Shown: positions 1-8,286 of the stretch, piece after piece
Layout of the letters: every line of letters starts with the position of its first letter
Position numbering within the stretch: the stretch's first letter is position 1
Source: Gammaproteobacteria bacterium UBA2810
GTDB lineage: Bacteria; Pseudomonadota; Gammaproteobacteria; Enterobacterales; Succinivibrionaceae
Length of the DNA stretch: 19,604 nt
Direction of reading: 5' to 3'
Assembly: GCA_002351705.1 (NCBI GenBank)
Contig: DEHC01000040.1
Span: 1 to 19,604 of the forward strand
Program-made: the position numbers and the translations under genes
Notes under the pieces: generated by a model
The model's input: the letters and a program-made list of their open reading frames with translations, nothing else
What the model was told of the DNA's origin: nothing
Database searches by the model: none

Positions 1-90
1 ATTTTGAACTGGGAAGTTTGAGGAATTAGTAGCTGGCAGATGCCTGAGGCAGAGTGTGACTTGGTGCAGAACAGAAGACCATGGGATCTT

Positions 91-134
91 GCCATTCCGA
101 ATTAAGGTGATTTTTTACCTTTTTTCGGAATGGC
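91..134. repeat. Long inverted repeat / hairpin
   Basis: The 18-base left arm GCCATTCCGAATTAAGGT and the right arm ACCTTTTTTCGGAATGGC pair at 16 of 18 positions around an 8-base T-rich loop. No T-tract follows the outer stem on either strand, so it is not a textbook rho-independent terminator. The inner 5-bp stem followed by T's could act as a weak one. It could also be an insertion-sequence end, an extragenic repeat or a protein-binding palindrome. Confidence 0.6.
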
Positions 135-746
135 TCCGCCTTAAGCATGTCTCAGACTGCGCGATGGCTGACCAGGTGCTCAGTGCCTCCATGAGCGGCG
201 AGCCTCTTTGGGTAGGTGTTCCTATGCTTTGAACAAAGACATGCTGCCTTTGGAAGGCTGCCAGGAAATTGCGAGGTGGAGAAACAAAAAAGCCGCGGAT
301 TGGACGCGGCGAAAATACATGTTTTAAGGAACTAACTGCGGCTTGATGTGGATCTTCTTGCCGCTGCTGCCTTCCGGAGACCGCATTCCATGGAGCACTC
401 CTGGTGAACATATCGGCCGTAGTTCCGGTTGGCTGTTCCATATTAGCGCCTGAAAAAGCAAAATGGTTGATATTTACTCACATAGGCGCCTGAATTTTAA
501 CTATTTTGAGATATAGATAACATTTTTAATAAAAATTGCCGGAACTTTTTGCTGGCATATTTCCCGTACAAAGCCCCACGTCCGTTTCCAGGGCAGGGCG
601 CTCCTTCTTCTCCTTTTTCTCATGCATATGCCCGCAGGAACGCAGTACGGTACGCCCTGCGCATGCCACGAAGTGTGAAAGTGTGAGACAGCCTGCACTC
701 TCATGATTCTTCATGTGAGATACGGCCAGTTTTACCTGCATCCGTG

Positions 747-775
747 TTAATAACGGGCTTTTTCTGCGGTACACT
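747..775 (+). promoter_or_regulatory. Weak sigma70-like promoter candidate for malE
   Basis: TTAATA and TACACT are separated by 17 bases, about 115 bases upstream of the malE start. Both boxes match the consensus only partly. I did not find convincing MalT boxes or a CRP palindrome nearby, so maltose control is not visible. Confidence 0.2.
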
Positions 776-888
776 ACAAGCCTGCCGGATCCGGGCCCGC
801 AGCGGATGCCCAGCTTCAGATCTGATCGCAAGAATCGGAAGGGCTGCCGCAAAGCGGCGCAGGATCGCCAGTCACGGAGATGTAACAG

Positions 889-2079
889 ATGAATAAAATT
901 GTTCTCGCGGCCGCCATTGCCGCCTCAGTTGCCGCATTTCCAGCTCTTGCAGAAGAAGACAGCGCCGTTGATCCGCTCCTTACCATCTGGACGCGCGACG
1001 CGACTGACTACAATGCGTTTTCCAAGGTCGCGGAGCGCTATACCAAGGAAACCGGAATAAAGGTAAAGATTGAGAACCAGGAGCAGTCCGAGATCAAGTT
1101 CGAGAAGGCCGCCTCCCGCGGCGAGGGTCCGGACATCTACCTCTGGGCGCATGACCGCTTCGGCCAGTGGGCGAACGCCGGCCTCATAGCGCCTGTCTCG
1201 CCGGATGCCAAGGAGAGGGACAAGTTCTTCAAGTTCTCCTGGGACGCGCTGACCATGGACGGCAAGACCTGGGGCTACCCGGTGAGCGTCGAGGCCATCT
1301 CCATGATCTGCAACCGCTCGATCATAGCGGACAAGGACGTGCCCGACTCCCTTGAGGATTTCGTGAAGCTCGATGACGAGCTGCAGAAGAAGGGCATCCA
1401 CGCGATTGAGTGGGACTACTCGCAGCCTTACTACTCCTTCCCGGTCATGGCCTCCCAGGGCGCCTACGTCTACAAGAAGACCGCCACGGGCTATGACGTC
1501 AATGACACCGGAGTCGGCAACCAGGGCGCGAGGACCGGCCTCAAGTTCATCGTGAGCCTCATCAAGGACAAGCACATCGTGAAGGGCACCGACTACGGCA
1601 TCATGCAGGATGACTTCGTGAACGGCCACGTCGCCTGCGTCTTTGACGGCCCCTGGTCCTGGTCCTACTACGAGCAGGCGAAGGTTGACTTCTCCGTTAA
1701 CCGCCTGCCGACCCTCAACGGGCAGCGCATGAAGGCGATGGTCGGCGTGCTCGGCCTCATCATCAACGCCCACTCGAAGAAGAAGGACTTCGCCATACAG
1801 TTCATCGAGAACTATGTCCTGACTGACGAGGGCATGACCGAGATGAACGACCGCCGCTCGCTCGGCGCGTTCGCTCTGAAGTCCTTCCAGGCCAAGTCGA
1901 AGAACGATCCGAGGGTGAACGTCACCATGCAGAACGCGCAGGACGGCGAGCCGATGCCGTCAGTCCCGCAGATGATCAAGTTCTGGTCCGCGATACAGGG
2001 CGCCATCACCAACTCGACAAGCGGCAGGCAGGATGTCGACGCGGCCCTCTCGACCGCCCACCAGAGAGTGCTTAACTGA
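889..2079 (+). CDS. malE: Periplasmic maltose/maltodextrin-binding protein MalE
   Basis: This is the substrate-binding subunit of a maltose/maltodextrin ABC importer; it captures sugar in the periplasm and delivers it to MalFGK. The 396-residue product is about the usual length. Residues 1-21 form a Sec signal peptide with an ALA|EED cleavage site. The mature protein follows E. coli MalE closely: LTIWTRDATDYN near the N-terminus, GPDIYLWAHDRFG, the GxWGYPVSVEAISMICN region, NGHVACVFDGPWSWS, ENYVLTDEG, and a C-terminal SGRQDVDAALSTAHQRV. The start has a GGAGA ribosome binding site nine bases upstream. No malF, malG or malK follows; a strong terminator and then hldD do, so the gene is monocistronic here and its permease must be encoded elsewhere. 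Family assignment is very secure; the exact oligosaccharide range is not shown by the sequence. Confidence 0.95.
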   Translation: MNKIVLAAAIAASVAAFPALAEEDSAVDPLLTIWTRDATDYNAFSKVAERYTKETGIKVKIENQEQSEIKFEKAASRGEGPDIYLWAHDRFGQWANAGLIAPVSPDAKERDKFFKFSWDALTMDGKTWGYPVSVEAISMICNRSIIADKDVPDSLEDFVKLDDELQKKGIHAIEWDYSQPYYSFPVMASQGAYVYKKTATGYDVNDTGVGNQGARTGLKFIVSLIKDKHIVKGTDYGIMQDDFVNGHVACVFDGPWSWSYYEQAKVDFSVNRLPTLNGQRMKAMVGVLGLIINAHSKKKDFAIQFIENYVLTDEGMTEMNDRRSLGAFALKSFQAKSKNDPRVNVTMQNAQDGEPMPSVPQMIKFWSAIQGAITNSTSGRQDVDAALSTAHQRVLN

Positions 2080-2114
2080 GATTGGTCCGGAAGGAACTGA
2101 ATCCTGACCTCCGG

Positions 2115-2151
2115 TGCCCCGGTGTCTCCTGATGCCGGGGCATTTCTGTTT
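2115..2151 (+). terminator. Rho-independent terminator of malE
   Basis: An 8-bp GC-rich stem, TGCCCCGG/CCGGGGCA with a 12-base loop, is followed directly by the T-rich run TTTCTGTTT. It lies 36 bases after the malE stop codon. Confidence 0.85.
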
Positions 2152-2284
2152 CAGGGCGCTGGGGCTCCGGACCGTTACTTCTTATGACTCTCTTTCTGCC
2201 GCGCGGCAGATTTTTCCTCCGCGGTCACTGTAAAAAACGCTCCTTTGGCGGATAATAAGGGCATCTTTCAAACGGAGGCTCTTT

Positions 2285-3247
2285 ATGTTTGTTGTAACAG
2301 GCGGCGCCGGCTTCATCGGCAGCAATCTTGTAAAGCTCCTTAACGAGAAGGGGCACAGCGATGTCGTTGTCGTCGATGATCTGAAGGACGGCCACAAGTT
2401 CATCAATATCGCGGATCTCGAGATCTATGACTACCTGGATCGCAATGACTTCATGGCGAGGATCCTCGCGGGCGACACCTTCAGCTCCTGGGGGCACATC
2501 GACTGCATATTCCACGAGGGCGCCTGCAGCGACACGACCGAGTGGGACGGCTGCTACATCATGAAGAACAACTATGAGTACACGAAGAACCTCATGGACT
2601 TCGCCGTCAGGAACTCCGTTCCGCTCATCTACGCCTCCTCCGCCGCGACCTACGGCGGCCGCGACCGCGACTTCATCGAGGAGAGGCAGTACGAGGGGCC
2701 GCTCAACATCTACGGCTACACGAAGTTCATGCAGGACCAGTACCTGCGCCGCCTGCTCCCTAATCTCAAGTCACAGATCGTGGCCCTCCGCTACTTCAAT
2801 GTCTACGGGCCGCGCGAGCAGCACAAGGGCAGGATGGCGTCGGTTGCCTTCCACCTGAACGGAGAGATGCTCAGGGGCGAGAACCCGAGGCTCTTCAAAG
2901 GATGCATGGGCTACGGAGACGGCATGCAGATGAGGGATTTCGTGTATGTGCGCGACGTCTGCGCGGTCAACTACTGGTTCTATGAGCATAAGGGCGCGTC
3001 CGGGATCTACAACTGCGGCACCGGACGGGCCGAGCCGTTCCTCAACATCGCGAAGGCGGTCATTGCCTACCACGGTCACGGCGAGGTGGAGTTCATCCCG
3101 TTCCCGGATGATCTCGTCGGGAAGTACCAGGCCTTCACCGAGGCGAACCTCACGAAGCTCCGCGCCGCAGGCTGCGACGTGAAGTTCCATACCGTCGCCG
3201 AGGGCGTGGGCGAGTACATGGAATGGCTCAACGGAAAGAAGAAGTAA
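2285..3247 (+). CDS. hldD: ADP-L-glycero-D-manno-heptose 6-epimerase HldD
   Basis: This cytoplasmic enzyme converts ADP-D-glycero-D-manno-heptose to the L-glycero epimer, the last step in making the heptose donor for the LPS inner core. The 320-residue protein is an extended SDR with an N-terminal NAD(P)-binding GGAGFIG motif at residues 6-12. It also has the HldD signatures FHEGACSDTTEWDG (77-90), YASSAATYGG (116-125), the Y143-x-x-x-K147 catalytic pair, RYFNVYGPRE, MASVAFHLN, and GTGRAEPF. E. coli HldD is 310 residues and similar along its full length. A strong GGAGG ribosome binding site sits six bases before the ATG. A GATAAT-like -10 lies at 2251-2256 with no clear -35. The gene stands alone, convergent with the conjugation operon. 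It marks the host as an LPS-bearing Gram-negative. Confidence 0.97.
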   Translation: MFVVTGGAGFIGSNLVKLLNEKGHSDVVVVDDLKDGHKFINIADLEIYDYLDRNDFMARILAGDTFSSWGHIDCIFHEGACSDTTEWDGCYIMKNNYEYTKNLMDFAVRNSVPLIYASSAATYGGRDRDFIEERQYEGPLNIYGYTKFMQDQYLRRLLPNLKSQIVALRYFNVYGPREQHKGRMASVAFHLNGEMLRGENPRLFKGCMGYGDGMQMRDFVYVRDVCAVNYWFYEHKGASGIYNCGTGRAEPFLNIAKAVIAYHGHGEVEFIPFPDDLVGKYQAFTEANLTKLRAAGCDVKFHTVAEGVGEYMEWLNGKKK

Positions 3248-3251
3248 TCTG

Positions 3252-3281
3252 AAAATCAAAAGGCGGGAGATGATCTCCCGC
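3252..3281 (-). terminator. Rho-independent terminator of the tra block
   Basis: The perfect 8-bp stem GCGGGAGA/TCTCCCGC with a 3-base loop is followed, on the minus strand, by the T-rich run TTTTGATTTT. It lies 18 bases past the traN stop. It also lies just downstream of hldD, so the hairpin may slow hldD transcripts too, but the T-tract is only correctly placed for the minus strand. Confidence 0.85.
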
Positions 3282-3298
3282 TCCGGATGCACTGTCTG

Positions 3299-5431
3299 TC
3301 AGCGGCTCAGCTCCTCCATGGAGCCGCCGCTCTCCGCCGCGGCGTCAAGCTTTGCCGCGGCGGCCTCCGCCCTCGGGAATGACCTCTCATAGAGATCCGT
3401 CCCGAGGTTGTCACCGGCCTTGGCCGCGCTCTCCTCATCCGGGTAATGCCCGGTCTCCCTTTCAATCTCCACCCATTCGCTGAGATCCATCGAGTCCCAG
3501 TCAAGCATCCCGAGCTCCTCCATGGTGAAGCCCCGGCACTCAGGATGCCGCGCCGAGCCGAAGGAGCGCCCGAGCTGCGCGCGCCCCTGCTCCTGCACTA
3601 TTCTCGCAAGGGGCGAGGAGAAGCAGCACCAGGACCTGCGCCTTTTGAGGCAGACGCCGAGCACCTTCCTGCTGCACCAGCTCCCCAGGTAATGGCAGCT
3701 CCTCGAGACGGCGCGCGTGGTGGCCCTGAGATCGTCCTCGGGGCAGCTGAGGAGCCTGCCGAAGATGCTCTTAAGCCCGAAGTCCTCGAAGGCGTCCATC
3801 AGGGAGGGCATGGTCTGCGATCTTCCTTTGCGGAACGAAGTCCCGTCAGAGGAGAAGAGCTTTTCCGCTGAGGATCCGCCGTACTTTGCCCGGAACTCCT
3901 CCGAGGCCTCCTTCGTTGTGCTGCTGTCCCCCTCGCGCTCCGGAGTCCCGGCGTCGGCGGAGTCAGTGCCGGAGGAGACCGGCGCCTCCGTTACGCTCTC
4001 CTCGCCTGTCACGTCGCCTGACCAGAGCGCGTCCTTCCCGCCCTCGCGGCTCTTCTCGCGCCGGAGGATGTCCCGCACCCCGGAGTACATGTCCATGTAG
4101 TCGGTGAGCCTCGCGGAGCCTCCCTTTTTGCAGCAGTTGACAAGCCCTCCGGCCTTCCGGCTGCAGCCCCTCTTCGAGCCGCTGAAGACCGTGCACCGGC
4201 CGCCTTCACAGCTCATGTCGGCATCGGCGCCGAGCGCCGCCTCGCCTATGGCCGAGGCCTTCGCGAGATCGCTCCCGCTCTCGCGCGCGGTCTCCCTCAC
4301 GCACTCCGTGCCGTAGCAGGGGACGCTGCAGTCACTGCCGTCCGTGACTGTCCTCTTCTCATCCGTATACGTCTTACTTTCGCAGGAGTAGACCTTCTCG
4401 AGCTCGCCGCATTCCCCGTTCGGTAGCTCCGTGCCCTCAACGCATGATGAGCGCACGAGGGCGCAGCCCTCAATATCGCTCCCGCACTCATCGGAGCGGT
4501 CAGGGACTTCGCGGCCGCTGAAGGCGGCAGCTGCCTCGAGGCAGCTGCCGCCGCGCCCGTCGCCTCCCTCATAGAGCGCGCCATCCGGCGGGGCAAATCC
4601 TGAGAGCGCCGGATCATCCGCTGTGAATTCCCTTATGCAGGACCAGGAGACGCTCTCGCCCTCAAGCGGCGCGCAGAGGGTATCCGATGGGGACATTTCA
4701 GGACGCCAGGAAAGCCTCCGCACCTTCGCTGTGACAGTGCACCCGGCCGTCCCGGGGCAGGCGATGAGCGCGCGCCAGCCGTTCCCGGGAGCGGGCTTTT
4801 CGATAAGGTAAGTGCTTTTCCCGGGGGAGAACGTGACATTCTCGGGATCTGTCCCCGAAAGCTCTGGGAAAGAGGCAGTCCTCAGGACCGTGCCCGGCAC
4901 GGCAGCGGAGCTGCCGCCTTTCGTTATCTCCTCCTCCGTTCTGCTGATTATCCTTCTGAGGGTGCAGGCGGGATGCTCCCAGTAAACGGTGCAGATTTTC
5001 TCCTCATGCGTGACATGCTCAGTCCGGACAGTCACGGTTCTTTGGCCGCCGCCTCCGCACTCCGGAGCGCTCCTCTGTCTCACTGCGTCAGGCACAAGCT
5101 GCTCCATCGCGCTGTCCTTTCTCTGGTATTGGAAAGACTCACTCAGGATGGCGCTCTCCCTTCCCTCATCTTTCGCCGCTCTCTCTCTGTCCCTTACTCT
5201 CTCAAGCGCGGCAAGATCCGCGTCCTCCCCGCCGCCGAGCTCCGTGACCGTAATTCCGCCGAGCGTGAAATCCATTCCCCTCAGGAGCTCATCCCCAGCG
5301 GCGAGCCCCTCCACGGCGCCGCTCCGGAGCTCCCTCTCCCCGTTCCCTGTCTCTGCAGCGCCCGCTCCCTGAAGGGAGAGCATCGCCTCAATGATCACCA
5401 TGGCGCAGGCCGGGGCAAATGTCCTTTTCAT
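3299..5431 (-). CDS. traN: TraN, Cys-rich conjugal mating-pair stabilisation protein
   Basis: TraN is an outer-membrane protein of F-like conjugation systems that stabilises donor-recipient contacts. The 710-residue product starts with a signal peptide (MKRTF..., probable cleavage near GAGA). It carries about 28 cysteines after that, consistent with an extensively disulfide-bonded protein. The diagnostic part is residues ~580-630: a CHYLGSWC box, then LGVCLKRRRSWCCF, SPLARIVQEQGRAQLG and later HPECRGFT, the hallmark C-terminal TraN motif. The middle region is divergent, as expected for a recipient-contacting domain. I chose the ATG at 5431 because AAGGAGGA is then well spaced (about 7 bases); an adjacent GTG at 5434 is the alternative. 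It follows traU by 15 bases and ends the operon at the terminator at 3252-3281. Confidence 0.92.
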   Translation of the reverse strand: MKRTFAPACAMVIIEAMLSLQGAGAAETGNGERELRSGAVEGLAAGDELLRGMDFTLGGITVTELGGGEDADLAALERVRDRERAAKDEGRESAILSESFQYQRKDSAMEQLVPDAVRQRSAPECGGGGQRTVTVRTEHVTHEEKICTVYWEHPACTLRRIISRTEEEITKGGSSAAVPGTVLRTASFPELSGTDPENVTFSPGKSTYLIEKPAPGNGWRALIACPGTAGCTVTAKVRRLSWRPEMSPSDTLCAPLEGESVSWSCIREFTADDPALSGFAPPDGALYEGGDGRGGSCLEAAAAFSGREVPDRSDECGSDIEGCALVRSSCVEGTELPNGECGELEKVYSCESKTYTDEKRTVTDGSDCSVPCYGTECVRETARESGSDLAKASAIGEAALGADADMSCEGGRCTVFSGSKRGCSRKAGGLVNCCKKGGSARLTDYMDMYSGVRDILRREKSREGGKDALWSGDVTGEESVTEAPVSSGTDSADAGTPEREGDSSTTKEASEEFRAKYGGSSAEKLFSSDGTSFRKGRSQTMPSLMDAFEDFGLKSIFGRLLSCPEDDLRATTRAVSRSCHYLGSWCSRKVLGVCLKRRRSWCCFSSPLARIVQEQGRAQLGRSFGSARHPECRGFTMEELGMLDWDSMDLSEWVEIERETGHYPDEESAAKAGDNLGTDLYERSFPRAEAAAAKLDAAAESGGSMEELSR

Positions 5432-5446
5432 CACTGGTCCTCCTTT

Positions 5447-6514
5447 TCACCAGGCTGTCTGGCAGCACTCCTCGAAGCGCCAGATGAGATACACGGGATC
5501 CTCTCCGGTTCCCGGGATCTGCCGGTCGCCGCCGGTCATGAGGGTGCTCACGCCGGTGCCGTGGTTCGAGCGGCTCTCGGGCCGGGGGAAGATCATGCTG
5601 TAGCGGTACATGCTCTTCGGCATGAAGGGCTCCGGATGCCAGGCGCAGAGGCTGCCGCTCCCCATGGTCCGGACGGCAAGCCCGCGGCGGTGGAGCGCCA
5701 TGATGACGCGCCCGGTGAGCTCGCTGGTGTTCTCGTTGATGGAGCCTGAGGCGAGCGTGTAGCCAGCGAGCGGGTACATCGTCCCCCAGGCGCCGAGGCA
5801 CCAGAACATGGCATCAAGCGGCTCCCCTGTCTGCGAGGCTGCCGCGTCAGCGGCGCAGGAGGCGACGGCCGGCGCGTTTGCGAAGAGCGCGGACTCCGGG
5901 GCGGTGAGCGCGGCGAGCTTCTCCTTCTTCCAGGTCGGATCAAGCTCGGAGAGGTACATCAGATCCATGGAGGAGTAGTCGCCCGAGGCGCACCTCGTGA
6001 GGAACCCGAGATCGAGCATCGAGAGGAGCGGGAACGAGAAATAGTGGTAATGGTAGAAGGCGAGATCCCCCGCGTCGTTCACCCCCTCGCCGTGCGTGCC
6101 GAGATCCGCCCTGTTCCTCGAGGGGAGCACCGCGCCGTTGAGGACCGGCGAGCAGCCGGGATCCCTCGTGAACTCGATGAGCCTCGCGGGGTTCCACATC
6201 CCGACGGTGACTCCGGGCGATGGTATGCCGAATGCCCCGGGGCAGACGCACATGGGGTTCTGCGCTGACGCTTTGGGAATGGTCCCCTTCCCGACTCTTG
6301 CCGAGGCGATTTTGACGGGGAAGATGCACTCATAGCAGATGTCGGTGAGGAGCCTGCTGCTGAAGAGGTTCGATCTGTTGCAGGTGCCGGCTGCGGCTGC
6401 GCACTCCGGTGCGGCGGTGAGGGCGGCGAGGAGCGCGGCGGCGAAGGCTCTCTGCCTGATGCGCCATCCCTCCGCGGCGCGGTTCCTCCTTTCCTTCTTA
6501 CTCCGGGCTTTCAT
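5447..6514 (-). CDS. traU: TraU, F-type conjugal DNA-transfer/pilus assembly protein
   Basis: TraU is a periplasmic, Cys-rich F-type T4SS component needed for DNA transfer and pilus assembly. The 355-residue product has a long basic N-terminus, then a hydrophobic signal sequence ending around ECAAAAG. Next come conserved TraU features: CNRSNLFSSRLLTDICYECIFP, CVCPG, GMWNPARLIEFTRDPGCSP, a YHYHYFSFPLLSMLDL block, MFWCLGAWGTMYPLAG, and a C-terminal FEECC. The cysteine pairs suggest disulfides. The start at 6514 puts AAGGAGGA about six bases upstream; a second ATG at 6517 is possible. It overlaps the upstream TrbC-TraW gene end (6498) and precedes traN closely, so the genes are co-transcribed and probably translationally coupled. 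Confidence 0.95.
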   Translation of the reverse strand: MKARSKKERRNRAAEGWRIRQRAFAAALLAALTAAPECAAAAGTCNRSNLFSSRLLTDICYECIFPVKIASARVGKGTIPKASAQNPMCVCPGAFGIPSPGVTVGMWNPARLIEFTRDPGCSPVLNGAVLPSRNRADLGTHGEGVNDAGDLAFYHYHYFSFPLLSMLDLGFLTRCASGDYSSMDLMYLSELDPTWKKEKLAALTAPESALFANAPAVASCAADAAASQTGEPLDAMFWCLGAWGTMYPLAGYTLASGSINENTSELTGRVIMALHRRGLAVRTMGSGSLCAWHPEPFMPKSMYRYSMIFPRPESRSNHGTGVSTLMTGGDRQIPGTGEDPVYLIWRFEECCQTAW

Positions 6515-7511
6515 CATTCTCCTCCTTGCCGAATGTCTCCGTCACAAGCCTTTTGCCCTCGGTCCTGACGAGCGCCGGGAGGGCCTTCACCCCGAGCGTC
6601 TCCGCGAGCTCCCGCGTGAGGAAGGCGGGAGTGCCGAGCTCCGGGGGGAGCGCCTGAAGCCGCTTTTCGTCATGCGGGTAGTCCGGGCAGGCCGCGGTGA
6701 TGTCGGGAAAGCGCTTCTCCGCTTTCCTGAAAATCCTCACGGCGCTCCCGGGAGAGGCGCAGGAGAAGGCAAGGAGCGCGTCCTCCTTCCCTCCCTCAGG
6801 GAGGAGAGCGATTTCCTTCCCCGCAAGCTCCCTGAGAAAGGGAAAATCCGAATTCCTGAGGCTCAGGGGAGCCCTGATCCGGGGGACCCTTGCCGTGACC
6901 GTGCTTAAGTCTGCCTCAGGGAGCGTCCAGGAGGGGATCCCCTCAAGGAACCTCCTCACCGCCTTCTGTCTCTCCGCAGCCGGATCGAGCGCTGCGGCCC
7001 TTTCCCGGATTTGAAGGAGGAGATCAGGCTCAGAGACTGTGGATACCGGGCCGTATTTCCGGAAGCCCTCTGTTTTCCGGAGGAGCTCCGCGGAGTACGA
7101 GCCCTCGGTGACGGCCGCGATCCGCCCGCCCTCGACCATGACCCCGGAGGGCACTCCCGCGGCACTGCTCTTCCGGAAGAGCTCTGGATCGATCATGGTG
7201 TCGGGAACTGTTCCCGAGGCCGCGATAAGATTAACGAGCTCCTGTATTCCGCCTTTCCCGAGCCCCCTGAAGACCGCGGTGCAGCCGGCATCAGCGGCCT
7301 CCGCGAAGATTTTCCGGATGAGGCCGGTGCCGAGGGAGCGGGAGACGAGGATGTAGCAGCCGTCCGGAACCCGCAGAGCGCGCTCAGGCGCTTCCTGCAG
7401 CATCCCCGCGTCAGGAGCCGGGGGAAATCCGCCGGGGGCATCAGCAGGCTGGGCGAGGGGAGAGACGGCGAGGAGGGAGCTCAGAAGAGCGGGAAGGCGC
7501 GTCCGACGCAC
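6498..7511 (-). CDS. traW: TrbC-TraW fusion, F-type pilus assembly protein
   Basis: TrbC and TraW are periplasmic proteins that interact during F-pilus assembly. This 337-residue protein joins both. It has a signal peptide at residues 1-~25. A TrbC-type thioredoxin-like region covers about 50-145: CYILVSRSLG, CTAVFRGLGKGGIQELV, MIDPELFRKSSAAGVPSGVMVEG. A TraW-like region follows from about 150, opening with the typical YGPVSTVSEPDLL and ending with a TraW-like FLTRELAETLGVKALPALVRTEGKRLVTE. F plasmid has these as two genes of about 210 residues each. From memory, fused forms occur in H/SXT-type F-like systems. The start is GTG at 7511 with a GGGAGG site four bases upstream. It overlaps the S26 peptidase gene by 31 bases and traU by 17. 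Confidence 0.85.
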   Translation of the reverse strand: MRRTRLPALLSSLLAVSPLAQPADAPGGFPPAPDAGMLQEAPERALRVPDGCYILVSRSLGTGLIRKIFAEAADAGCTAVFRGLGKGGIQELVNLIAASGTVPDTMIDPELFRKSSAAGVPSGVMVEGGRIAAVTEGSYSAELLRKTEGFRKYGPVSTVSEPDLLLQIRERAAALDPAAERQKAVRRFLEGIPSWTLPEADLSTVTARVPRIRAPLSLRNSDFPFLRELAGKEIALLPEGGKEDALLAFSCASPGSAVRIFRKAEKRFPDITAACPDYPHDEKRLQALPPELGTPAFLTRELAETLGVKALPALVRTEGKRLVTETFGKEENDESPE

Positions 7512-7969
7512 AGATCCTCCCTCACCGTCCCGGTGTACCTTGAGTCAAGCGATCGGTCGTTCGTGCCGGTGAGGAAGTACTTCCCGTAGGGAACGGTAAG
7601 GCTCCTCGTGAAATAGCTTCCCTTATGCCCAAACTTCTCTGCCATGGCGGGGCCTCCCGAGACCCTCACCCCGTTCACCTCGGTCCTCTCCGCCGTTATG
7701 GTCACGATGTCCCCGGGGACTCCGGAGACGGTCTTCACGAGCGTCGAGCCGTCCCTGATCAGGGGCTCAAGCCCCTCGGCCCGGAACGCGTAGGCGCCGC
7801 CGCGGTAGATTTCGCCGCAGCCGTGCCTGATGATGTAGACCCGGTCATCGAGGCAGGTCGTGTCCTGGAGGTCGAGCCCTATTGAGTAGTTCCGTGCGAG
7901 AATGAGAAATCCCGCCGCGCCGAGCACGACCAGCGCCGCGCCACTGATGAACCTTCTGTCTGCTGCCAT
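7481..7969 (-). CDS. S26-family signal peptidase-like protein of the conjugation block (TrhF/TrsF type)
   Basis: It is predicted to process or cyclise a conjugation protein, usually the pilin, at the inner membrane. The 162-residue protein has one N-terminal membrane segment (about 8-25) and then a periplasmic S26 fold. The general-base lysine box is clear: K79 in LVKTVSGVPGDIV. So are a VNG strand (98-100) and the GTNDRSLDSRY box (135-145), matching the GDNxxxSxDSR signature of signal peptidase I. At the usual nucleophile site the sequence reads TTCLDDRVY, so Cys39 stands where Ser is expected. It is first in the operon, with an AGGAGG ribosome binding site about seven bases before ATG. The order S26-TraW-TraU-TraN matches, from memory, the trsF-traWUN cluster of SXT/IncA/C elements. 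Confidence 0.85.
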   Translation of the reverse strand: MAADRRFISGAALVVLGAAGFLILARNYSIGLDLQDTTCLDDRVYIIRHGCGEIYRGGAYAFRAEGLEPLIRDGSTLVKTVSGVPGDIVTITAERTEVNGVRVSGGPAMAEKFGHKGSYFTRSLTVPYGKYFLTGTNDRSLDSRYTGTVREDLCVGRAFPLF

Positions 7970-8244
7970 CCTGTCTCCTCCTGTTTTTCTCTGTCAGGCA
8001 GATGATGTTTCCGGGCGGATTCGTCTCTCACCGGAAAAGGGCGCATGAGGGGGAGGTTTTCGCATGCAGCTCGGATGCTGCGCGGTATCAGGGAGGCGAG
8101 AACACTGCTCCGTGAGAAAAAGCGGAAGGAGGATCTGACTTTTCCGGTACTGTCACATTTTTGGATAAGACATTACAATAGACTGACATACAGGTGCGTC
8201 CTGCCGCTCACGCAGGATGCAGGGACTCCTTTCAGTTTTACGGT
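7970..8244. other. Gene-free spacer upstream of the tra block
   Basis: No credible coding region is seen on either strand. The segment should carry the minus-strand promoter for the conjugation genes, but I cannot point to convincing -10/-35 boxes. Its right end meets the left inverted repeat of the small element. Confidence 0.4.
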
Positions 8245-8286
8245 TTTGTACTAGAAACGATGCTTCTGCGTTTTTCCGAAGCATAA

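Larger units (their letters stand above)
1..888. other. Gene-poor leader upstream of malE
   Basis: No convincing gene is visible in this stretch. The short open frames on both strands lack recognisable domains, consistent composition and good ribosome binding sites. The first 470 bases may be a decayed coding or mobile-element end, but all three forward frames are interrupted. Around 480-540 the sequence becomes AT-rich and then returns to the GC-rich composition of the neighbours. The segment holds one long inverted repeat (91-134) and presumably the malE promoter in its 3' half. Confidence 0.5.

Noticed and set aside
660..730. TGTGA-like words suggesting a CRP site before malE
   Set aside because: No matching TCACA half-site at the correct spacing.
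115..852. Small minus-strand open frames (about 67-108 codons) in the leader
   Set aside because: No start signals, no domains and poor composition; not supportable as genes.
925..1773. 282-codon minus-strand open frame opposite malE
   Set aside because: Antisense to a secure malE; it arises from GC-rich codon bias and shows no domain.
4973..5749. 258-codon plus-strand open frame opposite traN and traU
   Set aside because: It crosses two well-supported genes and has low-complexity composition typical of an antisense shadow.
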